64,000 nt of DNA from Bdellovibrio sp. NC01 (GCF_006874625.1 NZ_CP030034.1:496001-560000); one strand, 5' to 3'; counted from the first letter of the stretch, positions 42,338 to 50,611 are shown. Notes: generated from the sequence alone by a model not told the origin. Numbers and translations are program-made.

Positions 42338-43687
42338 ATGGAGAAACTTGTACTACTCTTATTCTCTGTATTCATCGGTACGCTGTTTGGTGTGCATGCC
42401 CAAGCAGGGGGCCTTAATTACGAAGTTGCGCCGTCTCAAACACTCGATTCCAACTCTGAATATCAAACAACTCAAAATTCACGCTTTAATAATTTATCGA
42501 CGACTTCATGTATGGCGAATCTTCAACGTCTTGTTGAAGCATGTCGCACGAAAAACGAAGCAGCCACGAATTCATGTGACGAGAAATCAGACTCTGGTGT
42601 GATGAATACCGTTCGTCAGGCGTCTTCATTGTTAGGCACTGCAACCGCGGCAAGTGTGCAAGCCGCATGTACAAATATGGCGAAATATTCTGCAGCAGCC
42701 AATGCCGCGTTAGCAGCGTATGATGCGAATTGTTCAAGTGACATCGGCAGTTGTACCTCGGCCTGCCAGCAAGCTGTCAATTATTGGGAGTCAAATAACT
42801 ACTGCCGTGAAACGGGAGCGAATGGTCCGCCATCACCGTGGCCATCTGATTCAATCTATTTACAAGCTAAGGAAAAATTAAGTACGTGCCGAAGCTTGAC
42901 GTCAAAAGCACAAGATGCGCAGAAGGCTGCGCAAAATTATATGTTAACAATGGCAAACGCTTCGAATTGCGCACAGGCAAGTTCGGGAACTTCAGATGCG
43001 CAAGTGCAAGCACTTTGTCAGGCGAATCCGAATCTTGAAGGTTGTACCGCAAGTGGGCCCGTCGATTGTACGAAGCCAGAGTTAGCGTCCAACAAAGTTT
43101 GTATCTGTTCAAAAAATCCTAATGATCCGCAATGTATGAATGTCAAAACCGCAAACTCTGGAACGACAGTATTAGGTTCCAACACTCCTCTTACGGGGAG
43201 TGGGGCTAATGATTTAGACTTGGGCGGTGGTGATTTGAATGGTCTGCCACTTCCAGAGCAAGGCACTCCTTCAAGTGGAGTGGGTGAGTCTGTTGATGGT
43301 AAGCAAGGAGCTTCCGCAAATTTATCCGGAGATGATTTAAAATCCTCCGGCGCGGGAGCAACGGCAAAAAGCGGTGAAGCTGCAGCGAAAGGAAAATCTC
43401 CGACAGAAGTTACCGCAGGATTTTATGGCGGAGGTTCCGGAGGCGGTTATGGAGGTGATGGCTCTGGATCTGAAGGTACTCCACGCGGGATGATGGAGCG
43501 TGCAGTAAGTGCGTTGAAAAAAGGCGGAACGGATTTACGTCAATTTCTTCCAGGTGGAAATATGGATCCACGCGCACGCGGCCTTGCGGGTGTGTCGGGA
43601 CCTGATGGCATCACGGGACCGAACTCGAATATATGGCATAAGATTCAGAATCGTTATCAGGTTGTTACTCCAAGTTTGATTCCCTAG
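42338..43687 (+). CDS. Tandem secreted Cys-rich family, copy 1
   Basis: 449 residues. Signal peptide to about 20 (FGVHAQA). Helical Ala/Gln-rich domain A (about 50-160) with TSCMANLQRLVEAC, TNSCDEKSDSG and SACQQAVNYW; domain B (about 180-275) with CRSLTSKAQDAQKAAQNYM, CQANPNLEGC, VDCTKPEL and VCICSKNPNDPQC; Gly/Ser-rich linker; and the 52-residue end block starting LRQFLPGG, with SGPDGITGPN, KIQNRY and a final Pro. Four such genes lie in a row. An upstream in-frame start at 42296 would destroy the signal peptide. Function unknown; layout suggests an exported, disulfide-bonded protein whose C terminus is recognised by something. Confidence 0.85.
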   Translation: MEKLVLLLFSVFIGTLFGVHAQAGGLNYEVAPSQTLDSNSEYQTTQNSRFNNLSTTSCMANLQRLVEACRTKNEAATNSCDEKSDSGVMNTVRQASSLLGTATAASVQAACTNMAKYSAAANAALAAYDANCSSDIGSCTSACQQAVNYWESNNYCRETGANGPPSPWPSDSIYLQAKEKLSTCRSLTSKAQDAQKAAQNYMLTMANASNCAQASSGTSDAQVQALCQANPNLEGCTASGPVDCTKPELASNKVCICSKNPNDPQCMNVKTANSGTTVLGSNTPLTGSGANDLDLGGGDLNGLPLPEQGTPSSGVGESVDGKQGASANLSGDDLKSSGAGATAKSGEAAAKGKSPTEVTAGFYGGGSGGGYGGDGSGSEGTPRGMMERAVSALKKGGTDLRQFLPGGNMDPRARGLAGVSGPDGITGPNSNIWHKIQNRYQVVTPSLIP

Positions 43688-43716
43688 ATGTTTTGGGCAT
43701 TTTTTTAAGGGAGATG

Positions 43717-43729
43717 TCTCACTATGAGA
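43717..43729. promoter_or_regulatory. Palindrome TCTCA-CTA-TGAGA between copies 1 and 2
   Basis: The same TCTCA-N3-TGAGA pattern recurs after copy 2 (45172-45184). Possible operator or RNA hairpin. Confidence 0.35.
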
Positions 43730-43752
43730 TGATTCAAAACAGTAATCTACAA

Positions 43753-43780
43753 TCAAGTTAGTTTGATTACATTCCGATAA
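43753..43780 (+). promoter_or_regulatory. Sigma-28-like promoter of tandem-family copy 2
   Basis: TCAAGTTA (6/8), 12 bases, TCCGATAA (7/8). The -10 ends eight bases before the ATG at 43789; no Shine-Dalgarno. Best match of the four family promoters. Confidence 0.6.
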
Positions 43781-43788
43781 GTCCAGCT

Positions 43789-45162
43789 ATGGGAATGAAA
43801 TACGTTTTTGCCATAGCAGCCGCCGTTTTATTGTTCGGAAGTCACACGTTTGCCGAGACTCGTGCTGAATGTGCGAATAGTTGCAACTCAACGTTTGGAA
43901 CGGGCGATTCTGTAGGTGGCAGAGACTGTCTTAGTAAGTGCGCTTCCATTCCCGAACAACAACCCGTTCAAGCCTCCGGCCCAAGTTGCATGGATCGCCT
44001 TCAGCAATTGGTGAATGCATGCCAAACTGCGAGTGATACAGCCAGAAATTCTTGCGACGAAAGTCAAAACACGGGCATGGCGCAGGCACAACAAGCTGCG
44101 GTGGTTCTTGGTCAGCAAGTTTCAACCAGCGTTCAAGCTGCATGTTCAAGCATGGGTAAAATTTCTCAAGCTGCAAATGCGGCAACCGCAGCCTACCAAA
44201 TGAATTGTGCAAGCGATGTGAACTCATGTAATTCTACGTGTGATCAAGCGCTTCAATTCTACAATCAGCAAGGTGGTTGTATCGTCGGTCCTCCATTGCC
44301 AGGACAAAGAAGTATGGCGGGGGCGCCAACTGAAATTAATGATCTAAAAAAAGTGTGTAGCGATCTTAGAAAAAAAGCAGACACGGCTCAACAAGCGGTG
44401 AACAACTTTTTAACGACGACGTTGCAAGCACAAAACTGTGCGAATGATTCTTCAGGCACATCAGCTGCCGTGACACCAGAATTGTGTGCGGCAAATCCTA
44501 ATCTTGCGGGTTGTACTGCGGCAGGAACAGTGGATTGTACAAAACCAGAATTGGCGAACACCAACAAAGTTTGTATTTGTGCGAAAAGTCCAAACGACCC
44601 TCAATGTATGAGCGGTCAAAGCGCTGGCAACTCGACAAGTCTTGCAAGCACTGGATCTATTTCAGGATCTCGTACCGCGAGCAATTCTGATTTAGGAACT
44701 GATGGTGACATGTTTGGTTTGCCACAAATTGATCAAGCACCAGTGAATAGAACTCCTGGCGATGCGATTGAAGGTAAACAAGGTGCGGGTGCACCGTTAG
44801 GCAGTGATGGCGGCGGTTCTGGCTCTGGCGGAGCAGGCGGTCGTGGTGGCGGCGGTGGTAAATCGACGGATCCAATTCAAGTCACTGCAGGTTTTTATTC
44901 TGGCGGTGGTGGCGGCGGCGGCTGGGGCGGTGGCTCTGGTGGAGCTGGCGAAAAAAATCCGCAAGGCATGGGCGGCTTAGCTGCAAAGGCCGGAGTTCCG
45001 GGTGGACCGAATTTGCGTCAATTCCTTCCGGGTGGAACCTTCGATCCACGCAGAGGAGTCGCAGGCGCTTCGGGTCCTGATGGAATCACGGGACCTAACT
45101 CAAATATTTGGATGAAGATTCAAAATCGTTATCAAGTGGTAGGCCCGAGCTTGATGCCATAA
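43789..45162 (+). CDS. Tandem secreted Cys-rich family, copy 2
   Basis: 457 residues. Signal peptide (ending SHTFAE); a Cys-rich N-terminal insert (RAECANSCNSTFG, DCLSKCASI); domain A with CMDRLQQLVNAC, SCDESQNTGMAQAQQAAVVLG, AACSSMGKISQAANAATAAYQ; domain B with LQAQNCAN, CAANPNLAGCTAAG, VDCTKPELAN, VCICAKSPNDPQC; a DLGTDGDMFGLPQIDQAP segment; a glycine run; and the shared end block. Domain B and the C-terminal half are almost identical to copy 3. The Met at 43795 is an alternative start. Function unknown. Confidence 0.87.
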   Translation: MGMKYVFAIAAAVLLFGSHTFAETRAECANSCNSTFGTGDSVGGRDCLSKCASIPEQQPVQASGPSCMDRLQQLVNACQTASDTARNSCDESQNTGMAQAQQAAVVLGQQVSTSVQAACSSMGKISQAANAATAAYQMNCASDVNSCNSTCDQALQFYNQQGGCIVGPPLPGQRSMAGAPTEINDLKKVCSDLRKKADTAQQAVNNFLTTTLQAQNCANDSSGTSAAVTPELCAANPNLAGCTAAGTVDCTKPELANTNKVCICAKSPNDPQCMSGQSAGNSTSLASTGSISGSRTASNSDLGTDGDMFGLPQIDQAPVNRTPGDAIEGKQGAGAPLGSDGGGSGSGGAGGRGGGGGKSTDPIQVTAGFYSGGGGGGGWGGGSGGAGEKNPQGMGGLAAKAGVPGGPNLRQFLPGGTFDPRRGVAGASGPDGITGPNSNIWMKIQNRYQVVGPSLMP

Positions 45163-45171
45163 GCAAAAGCG

Positions 45172-45184
45172 TCTCAATTTGAGA
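45172..45184. promoter_or_regulatory. Palindrome TCTCA-ATT-TGAGA between copies 2 and 3
   Basis: Matches the palindrome after copy 1. GATGAG-AC-CTCATC (45219-45232) lies further on, just before the sigma-28-like element. Confidence 0.35.
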
Positions 45185-45234
45185 GCAGCAATTAATTTTC
45201 AATTAAAGAGCGTTCATAGATGAGACCTCATCTT

Positions 45235-45260
45235 TAGAGCGTATTCCCACATTCCGATGA
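45235..45260 (+). promoter_or_regulatory. Sigma-28-like promoter of tandem-family copy 3
   Basis: TAGAGCGT (5/8), 10 bases, TCCGATGA (6/8); the ACATTCCGAT stretch is identical to copy 2. The -10 ends seven bases before the ATG at 45268; no Shine-Dalgarno. Confidence 0.45.
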
Positions 45261-45267
45261 ATATATC

Positions 45268-46656
45268 ATGGGAAATTTCGGATTTTTTCTATGTATTCTC
45301 ATGATGGTCATGAGTGGTCGTGCTTTTGCCGGCTACACGGCCGAGTCCTATGCTGGTATTCCCTCTTCGCAGCTTAATGAAGCTCAAGGCGAGCAACGTG
45401 AAATGTACTGTCTTGGAAGAAATCTCAATCAGGCAGACCTGCAAAGTTGTATGCAAACAGGAAATTTGCCTGCGACACCAGCCGGGCCAACATGCTCCCA
45501 ACGACTGAATCAGCTTCTTTCGACCTGCACTTCAAAAACTCAAGAAGCCACAAACTCTTGTGATGAATCTAATAACTCAGGTATGGCTCAAGCGCAGCAA
45601 GCAGCAGTTGTTTTAGGGCGACAAGTTTCTGCAAGTGTTCAGGCCGCATGTTCAAGCATGGGTAAGATTTCACAAGCAGCAAACGCCGCGACAGCGGCGT
45701 ACCAAATGAGTTGTTCGAATTCAGTAGGTAATTGCACCAGTGCCTGTCAGGATGTCGTTTCATACTATAACAGCACGAAGGGATGTGCTTCAGAAAATAA
45801 CGGCGTCGCTATTATGTCTCTGGATTCTATTCAATCTGAAAAGAAATCTTGCACAGACTTGAAGGCGAAGGCTGATACTGCACAGCAAGCGATGAACAAT
45901 TTTTTGCAAACCACTTTGCAAGCGCAGAATTGTGCGAATGAATCTTCGGGTACATCAGCAGCCGTGACACCAGAATTGTGTGCGGCAAATCCTAATCTTG
46001 CGGGATGTACGGCCGCAGGAACTGTCGATTGTACGAAGCCGGAATTAGCGAATACCAATAAGGTTTGTATCTGTTCAAAAAATCCAAACGATCCACAATG
46101 TATGAGCGGGCAAAGCGCAGGTAACTCTACTAGCCTTGCAAGCACAGGAGCAATTTCGGGTTCACGTACCGCGAGTAGTTCAGATTTAGGAACTGATGGT
46201 GACATGTTTGGATTGCCAACGATTGATCAAGCACCTGTGAACAGAACTCCAGGCGAAGCTGTTGAAGGTAAACAAGGTGCGGGCGCACCGTTAGGCAGTG
46301 ATGGTGGAGGTTCAGGTTCTGGTGGTGCTGCGGGCAAAGGTGGCGCTAGCGGTAAAGCAACGGATCCTGTGCAAGTCACTGCAGGTTTCTATTCTGGTGG
46401 CGGTGGAGGTGGCGGCTGGGGTAGCGGTTCCGGTGGCGCTGGAGAAAAAAATCCGCAAGGCGTGGGTGGCTTAGCTGCAAAAGCAGGATTGCCAGGTGGA
46501 CCAAATCTTCGCCAATTCCTTCCCGGAGGAAGTTTTGATCCACGCCGAGGTGTTGCAGGTGCTTCGGGACCTGATGGCATCACGGGACCAAATTCAAATA
46601 TCTGGCAGAAGATTCAAAATCGTTACCAAGTCGTCGGCCCTAGCTTAATGCCGTAA
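45268..46656 (+). CDS. Tandem secreted Cys-rich family, copy 3
   Basis: 462 residues. Signal peptide (ending GRAFAGY); an N-terminal AESYAGIPSSQLNEAQ module shared only with copy 4 (ADAYAGTDSSKLTEAQ); domain A with CSQRLNQLLSTC, SCDESNNSGMAQAQQAAVVLG; domain B nearly identical to copy 2; Gly-rich run; shared end block with SFDPRRGVAGASGPDG. About 18 Cys in total, an even number consistent with disulfides. Followed by a terminator, so copies 1-3 might be read together while copy 4 is separate. Function unknown. Confidence 0.87.
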   Translation: MGNFGFFLCILMMVMSGRAFAGYTAESYAGIPSSQLNEAQGEQREMYCLGRNLNQADLQSCMQTGNLPATPAGPTCSQRLNQLLSTCTSKTQEATNSCDESNNSGMAQAQQAAVVLGRQVSASVQAACSSMGKISQAANAATAAYQMSCSNSVGNCTSACQDVVSYYNSTKGCASENNGVAIMSLDSIQSEKKSCTDLKAKADTAQQAMNNFLQTTLQAQNCANESSGTSAAVTPELCAANPNLAGCTAAGTVDCTKPELANTNKVCICSKNPNDPQCMSGQSAGNSTSLASTGAISGSRTASSSDLGTDGDMFGLPTIDQAPVNRTPGEAVEGKQGAGAPLGSDGGGSGSGGAAGKGGASGKATDPVQVTAGFYSGGGGGGGWGSGSGGAGEKNPQGVGGLAAKAGLPGGPNLRQFLPGGSFDPRRGVAGASGPDGITGPNSNIWQKIQNRYQVVGPSLMP

Positions 46657-46680
46657 AGAAAAACCAAAATCAGATGAGAC

Positions 46681-46708
46681 AAAAACGCAAGTGGCCCTTG
46701 CGTTTTTT
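46681..46708 (+). terminator. Terminator after copy 3
   Basis: AAACGCAAG / TGGCC / CTTGCGTTT followed by T-run. Confidence 0.88.
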
Positions 46709-46800
46709 ATTTGTGTCGCTAACAGTTCACTACACGAAATTTAAATCTTTATTCTGCATCCTCGATAAAATTTATTTAAAAAACATGGAGTGAATATGGA

Positions 46801-46828
46801 TCAAGAGGCTGTATGCGCAGCCCGATAG
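46801..46828 (+). promoter_or_regulatory. Sigma-28-like promoter of tandem-family copy 4
   Basis: TCAAGAGG (4/8), 12 bases, CCCGATAG (6/8). Same spacing as copy 2. The -10 ends nine bases before the ATG at 46838; no Shine-Dalgarno. Confidence 0.4.
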
Positions 46829-46837
46829 TTTTTGCGT

Positions 46838-48235
46838 ATGAGAAAGTTCGCAATCACTCTTAATTTCTTAGTGTCTCTTACGATGCAGAACGTTTGCGCA
46901 GGCTATGTGGCCGATGCGTATGCTGGAACGGACAGCTCAAAATTGACGGAAGCGCAGATGAATCAGCGCACGGAATTTTGCTTAAATCAAAATAGCGATT
47001 CAACTCTTCCTGCTTATAACACTTGTTTGCAAACGGGTGTTTATAATAACACGTCGTCAACGGCAGCGAGCTCGGCCAGTGGTGTGACGTGCATGCAGCG
47101 TCTGACAGAGCTTGCGAAAGCTTGCACGACTGCGACAACAGACGCCACGTCTTCTTGCGATGATTCACAAAATTCCGGATTAGCACAAGCACAACAAGTG
47201 GCAGTGACATTAGGCCAACAAGTTTCTTCCAGTGTCACGGCAGCATGTTCGACATTAGGCAAAGTTATGCAAGGTGCGAATGCAGCGACGGCGGCTTATC
47301 AGTTGAGTTGTCAGAATTCAGTTAGCACTTGCAGTTCGGCCTGTCAGACCGCGATTCAATATTATAACGACAACAAAGGTTGTTCTGCACAAAACGGTGG
47401 GATCGAAGCGGGCAATCTTTCCTCCATTCAAACGGATAAAAAATCTTGTACGGCATTGAGTGCAAAAGCTTCAACGGCACAACAAGCATTAACAAACTTT
47501 TTGCAAACGACGATGCAAGCCCAAAACTGCTCGACGGCAACCGATGGTACATCAGTTGCCGATTTATGTACGACAAATCCCAGCTTGGCAGGTTGTTCAA
47601 CGACGGTGGTCGACTGTACAAGTGCGGCGATGGCGACGAATCAGGTTTGTATCTGTCAGAAGAATCCAAACGACGCCAGTTGCGTTGCAGGTTTATCAGC
47701 GACAACAGTGACATCTTCTGACGGGACAACGCTTGCTTCGCGTACCGCCAGCTCTGCCGACTCACTGGATGGTGATCTTTATGGTCTGCCTGAAGTGCAG
47801 CAAGCAGCGGTCACATCATCAGGTTCCGGCGATGTTGTCGATGGCAAGCAAGGGGCAAGTGCAAACATCTCAAGTGATGGGGTTAGCAGTTCAGGTGCTG
47901 CGGCAAATGCGAAGGCAGCAGGTAATGGCAAAACCGCAAACGAAGTTCCACAAGTAACAGGTGGTTTTTATTCGGGCGGTGGGGGCGGCTCAAGTTCAAG
48001 TGGTGGAAGCGGTTCCGACAATAGCAATCAAGAGCCAGGCCTAATTGAAAAGCTTGCGCAAAAAGCAGCAGGTGCGGTTCCTGATCTTCGTCAATTTTTG
48101 CCGGGGGGAACCATGGATCCACAACGTGGTGTCGCTGGAGTTTCCGGTCCCGATGGAATCACAGGACCGAATACAGATATTTGGAAGAAAATCCAAAATC
48201 GTTACAGAGTCGTTCAGCCGTCTTTGATGCCGTGA
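46838..48235 (+). CDS. Tandem secreted Cys-rich family, copy 4
   Basis: 465 residues, the most divergent copy. Signal peptide (ending NVCAGY), ADAYAGTDSSKLTEAQ module, domain A with CMQRLTELAKAC, SCDDSQNSGLAQAQQVAVTLG; domain B with AQNCSTATDGTS, CTTNPSLAGC, VDCTSAAM and VCICQKNPNDASC; DSLDGDLYGLPEVQQA; Gly/Ser run; end block with GTMDPQRGVAGVSGPDG and KIQNRYRVV. A TTG at 46832 is in frame, but the ATG is preferred by its distance from the -10. Its stop codon abuts the stop of convergent lysC. Function unknown. Confidence 0.87.
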   Translation: MRKFAITLNFLVSLTMQNVCAGYVADAYAGTDSSKLTEAQMNQRTEFCLNQNSDSTLPAYNTCLQTGVYNNTSSTAASSASGVTCMQRLTELAKACTTATTDATSSCDDSQNSGLAQAQQVAVTLGQQVSSSVTAACSTLGKVMQGANAATAAYQLSCQNSVSTCSSACQTAIQYYNDNKGCSAQNGGIEAGNLSSIQTDKKSCTALSAKASTAQQALTNFLQTTMQAQNCSTATDGTSVADLCTTNPSLAGCSTTVVDCTSAAMATNQVCICQKNPNDASCVAGLSATTVTSSDGTTLASRTASSADSLDGDLYGLPEVQQAAVTSSGSGDVVDGKQGASANISSDGVSSSGAAANAKAAGNGKTANEVPQVTGGFYSGGGGGSSSSGGSGSDNSNQEPGLIEKLAQKAAGAVPDLRQFLPGGTMDPQRGVAGVSGPDGITGPNTDIWKKIQNRYRVVQPSLMP

Positions 48236-49423
48236 TTAGATCAAGGCGTGAAGAGCTTCAATTGTTTTATTTCTTTCTTTTGCATCAACAAGAACAGTGG
48301 CGCTCATCGCACTCATAATAAGTTTGCGAGCTTGTACTTGGGCTTGATCGATTTTTTCTAAAACTTTTTGTGGAATTTCGGGCGATGTAGAACCCGTGCA
48401 CGTCAAAGTCACAGTTGAAAAATCAGAAGCGTGCAATTCAAAATCTTTTGAATTTTGCAATTCGCGTTTTACTGCACCCATAATTTCCTGTGGGCCAGTC
48501 AACAGGATTTCTGTTTTATCTTGGTGAATTTCACAGTGTAGAAGTTGTGGGAATGCGATTTGTTTTGCTTCAAACAAATCTTGCAACTGTTTCAACGCTT
48601 TCGCAGAATTTTTTTCGACAGATTTAATTTCAAGAACTGTTTCGTGAGAATTCAAAGATAAAGCTTTGCACGATTCAAACATATTCAATCCTTTTTTAAC
48701 TAGCGTTCCATCAGAAGTTTTATTCGAAGCTGGGCCGATGTACAAAGTGACATCACGAAGTTTTGCCAATTCAACAGAGCGATAATGCAGAACTTTCGCG
48801 CCCCAGAAAGTCATCTCCATCAATTGATCATAATTCAATTCTTGTAGGGGGCGAGCTGACTTCACAACATTTGGATCGGCCGTGAATACTGCCGGTACGT
48901 CTTTAAGAATTTCACAGCGTTCCGCTTTGAAAGCAGCAGCCATCGCAACCGCCGAAGTATCGGAACCACCGCGACCAAGTGTCGTGATTTCTTTTGTCAC
49001 AGGTGAAACACCTTGAAAGCCTGCCAAGATCACAACTTTGTTGTCTTGAAGCGCTTCTTCAACGCGGAAGCCTTTAACGTCTTTGATGAAAGCATTGACG
49101 TGCGAGTCGTCAGTGAAAATCCCAGCTTGGCTGCCGGTGAAGCTGATCGCGCGGCAACCAAGATCGTTCAAGGCCATGCTTACAAGCGACATACTAATGC
49201 GTTCGCCGACAGTAAGAAGCATATCCATTTCACGACGTTGTGGGTGAGAAGAAACTTGGCTTGCAAGATCGATAAGCGAGTTCGTTGTCTTACCCATGGC
49301 ACTGACAACAACAATCAAAGAATTTTCCTGAGATTGATTAGCGATGCGGGCTGAAACGGCTTTGATCTTTTGCGGATCAGCGAGAGTAGCACCACCATAT
49401 TTTTGAACTATCAGAGGCTTCAT
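48236..49423 (-). CDS. lysC: Aspartate kinase
   Basis: 395 residues. Kinase domain with KYGGATLAD (usual form KFGGTSV), MLLTVGERISMSL, and GRGGSDTSAVAMAAAF; C-terminal ACT regulatory domains from about 260. It phosphorylates aspartate as the first step toward diaminopimelate, lysine, threonine and methionine, feeding asd. The ACT region implies feedback control by an end product. Start overlaps the mltD-like gene's stop by four bases (ATGA). Convergent with copy 4, with no spacer. Confidence 0.94.
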   Translation of the reverse strand: MKPLIVQKYGGATLADPQKIKAVSARIANQSQENSLIVVVSAMGKTTNSLIDLASQVSSHPQRREMDMLLTVGERISMSLVSMALNDLGCRAISFTGSQAGIFTDDSHVNAFIKDVKGFRVEEALQDNKVVILAGFQGVSPVTKEITTLGRGGSDTSAVAMAAAFKAERCEILKDVPAVFTADPNVVKSARPLQELNYDQLMEMTFWGAKVLHYRSVELAKLRDVTLYIGPASNKTSDGTLVKKGLNMFESCKALSLNSHETVLEIKSVEKNSAKALKQLQDLFEAKQIAFPQLLHCEIHQDKTEILLTGPQEIMGAVKRELQNSKDFELHASDFSTVTLTCTGSTSPEIPQKVLEKIDQAQVQARKLIMSAMSATVLVDAKERNKTIEALHALI

Positions 49424-50391
49424 TCAACCGCGACCTTTTGGTTTTTCGAATACACATAATTCGAAACAATACTTCCAGCGCCTTTAGGCACTCGGATGTA
49501 GTGCTTCTCTACCTGGCGAGGAATGTATCCCAAAAATAGCTCTGCGTTCAAATCTTTTAGTGATTTTCTAGTGACACCAATTCGGTCTGCTAAAGTGTCT
49601 AACTCAGTTCCTCCGGGAACGAGGACAACCTCATACTCAAGCGGGTCCATCTTTTCAAGATCACGGAAGCCATAAAGGTTCGGTGCTTTTGAAATTAACA
49701 TCGCCGCGAGGATTTTAGGCACATATTCTTGCGTTTCTGCTGGCAAAGCTGAAAGCTTAATGAGCGACCAGTAATCTTTTGTACCATATTTTTTAATCTG
49801 GCGACGAAGACCATTTTCACCCATGTTGTAACTTGCAGCGACAAGATACCATGAACCAAATTCGCTATAGAGATCTTTCAAATATTTAATCGCGGCATGA
49901 GTCGATTTTTTCAGGTCGCGTCGTTCATCCAACCACCAAGTTTTTTCCAAACCATAGCGTGCGCCCGTTGGTTCGATAAATTGCCAAGGCCCCACGGCAT
50001 CAGCGTGGCTTGTTGCGGTTGAAGAAAAACCACTTTCAATCATAACCATGTAAGCAAGATCTAATGGCAGACCTGAATTTTTCAATTCATTCTGAATGAA
50101 CGGCATGAATTTGTACGAGCGTTGCAACCAATTGCGGAACCACTTGTTACCATTACCTTGATAGTATGCGACCCACTTGCTGACTTTTTTATTGTACGTC
50201 ACAGGTAAATCGAAAATTAGATTGTCTGATTGAACGTGCGTTGAGCGCGCGGTCAGAGCTTTCAATTTTTCTTTCAGTGATTGCGTATCTTGATTGAGTG
50301 CAGATGCCGGAACAGATGTTGCCGCCTTCGTTTCAGCGAATGCTTGCGAAGCAAGAGTGAGTGATAAAATAGCGGCTGCCAACGTTCTCAT
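49420..50391 (-). CDS. mltD: MltD-like membrane-bound lytic transglycosylase
   Basis: 323 residues from the Met at 50391; an in-frame TTG at 50430 is possible. Signal peptide (ILSLTLASQAFA), then a transglycosylase SLT domain with catalytic Glu in YMVMIESGFSSTAT, GPWQFIEPTGARYGL and AASYNMGENGLRR, and a C-terminal LysM-like segment (TLADRIGVTRKSLKDLN, YIRVPKG). It cleaves peptidoglycan glycan strands to 1,6-anhydro ends in the periplasm. No lipobox. Adjacent to the flagellar locus on the other strand and coupled to lysC by four bases. Confidence 0.88.
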   Translation of the reverse strand: MRTLAAAILSLTLASQAFAETKAATSVPASALNQDTQSLKEKLKALTARSTHVQSDNLIFDLPVTYNKKVSKWVAYYQGNGNKWFRNWLQRSYKFMPFIQNELKNSGLPLDLAYMVMIESGFSSTATSHADAVGPWQFIEPTGARYGLEKTWWLDERRDLKKSTHAAIKYLKDLYSEFGSWYLVAASYNMGENGLRRQIKKYGTKDYWSLIKLSALPAETQEYVPKILAAMLISKAPNLYGFRDLEKMDPLEYEVVLVPGGTELDTLADRIGVTRKSLKDLNAELFLGYIPRQVEKHYIRVPKGAGSIVSNYVYSKNQKVAVE

Positions 50392-50529
50392 TAGGTTATT
50401 ATGAAGTCGATTCTTTGACACTGTCGACAAGGATCTGACAATTCATCGACACCATCGACGAAGGTCCTTCACACGGTCAAATCGCAAAAAACTTGAGTCC
50501 ATAAAAAAATTCCTAGTAAAAGGTCCTGA

Positions 50530-50545
50530 AGGAAACTTCTTTCCT
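50530..50545. promoter_or_regulatory. Inverted repeat upstream of the sigma-54 promoter
   Basis: AGGAAA-CTTC-TTTCCT, 27 bases upstream of the -24 element. It could be an activator site. GGTCCT occurs on both sides (50522-50527, 50557-50562). Confidence 0.3.
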
Positions 50546-50571
50546 AGACCAATGTCGGTCCTGTCAAAACG

Positions 50572-50587
50572 TGGCATATCCCTTGCT
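50572..50587 (+). promoter_or_regulatory. Sigma-54 promoter of the flagellar operon
   Basis: TGGCATATCCCTTGCT has the invariant GG and GC separated by 10 bases, matching TGGCAC-N5-TTGC closely. Predicted start near 50598, with GAGGGAG ribosome site and the flgF ATG at 50612. Confidence 0.75.
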
Positions 50588-50611
50588 GCTTAGCAATTCG
50601 AGGGAGAATCA

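Noticed and set aside
42178-42417. Small plus-strand frame beginning opposite the glutathione peroxidase start
   Set aside because: No ribosome site, overlaps the sigma-28-like element and the signal peptide of copy 1.
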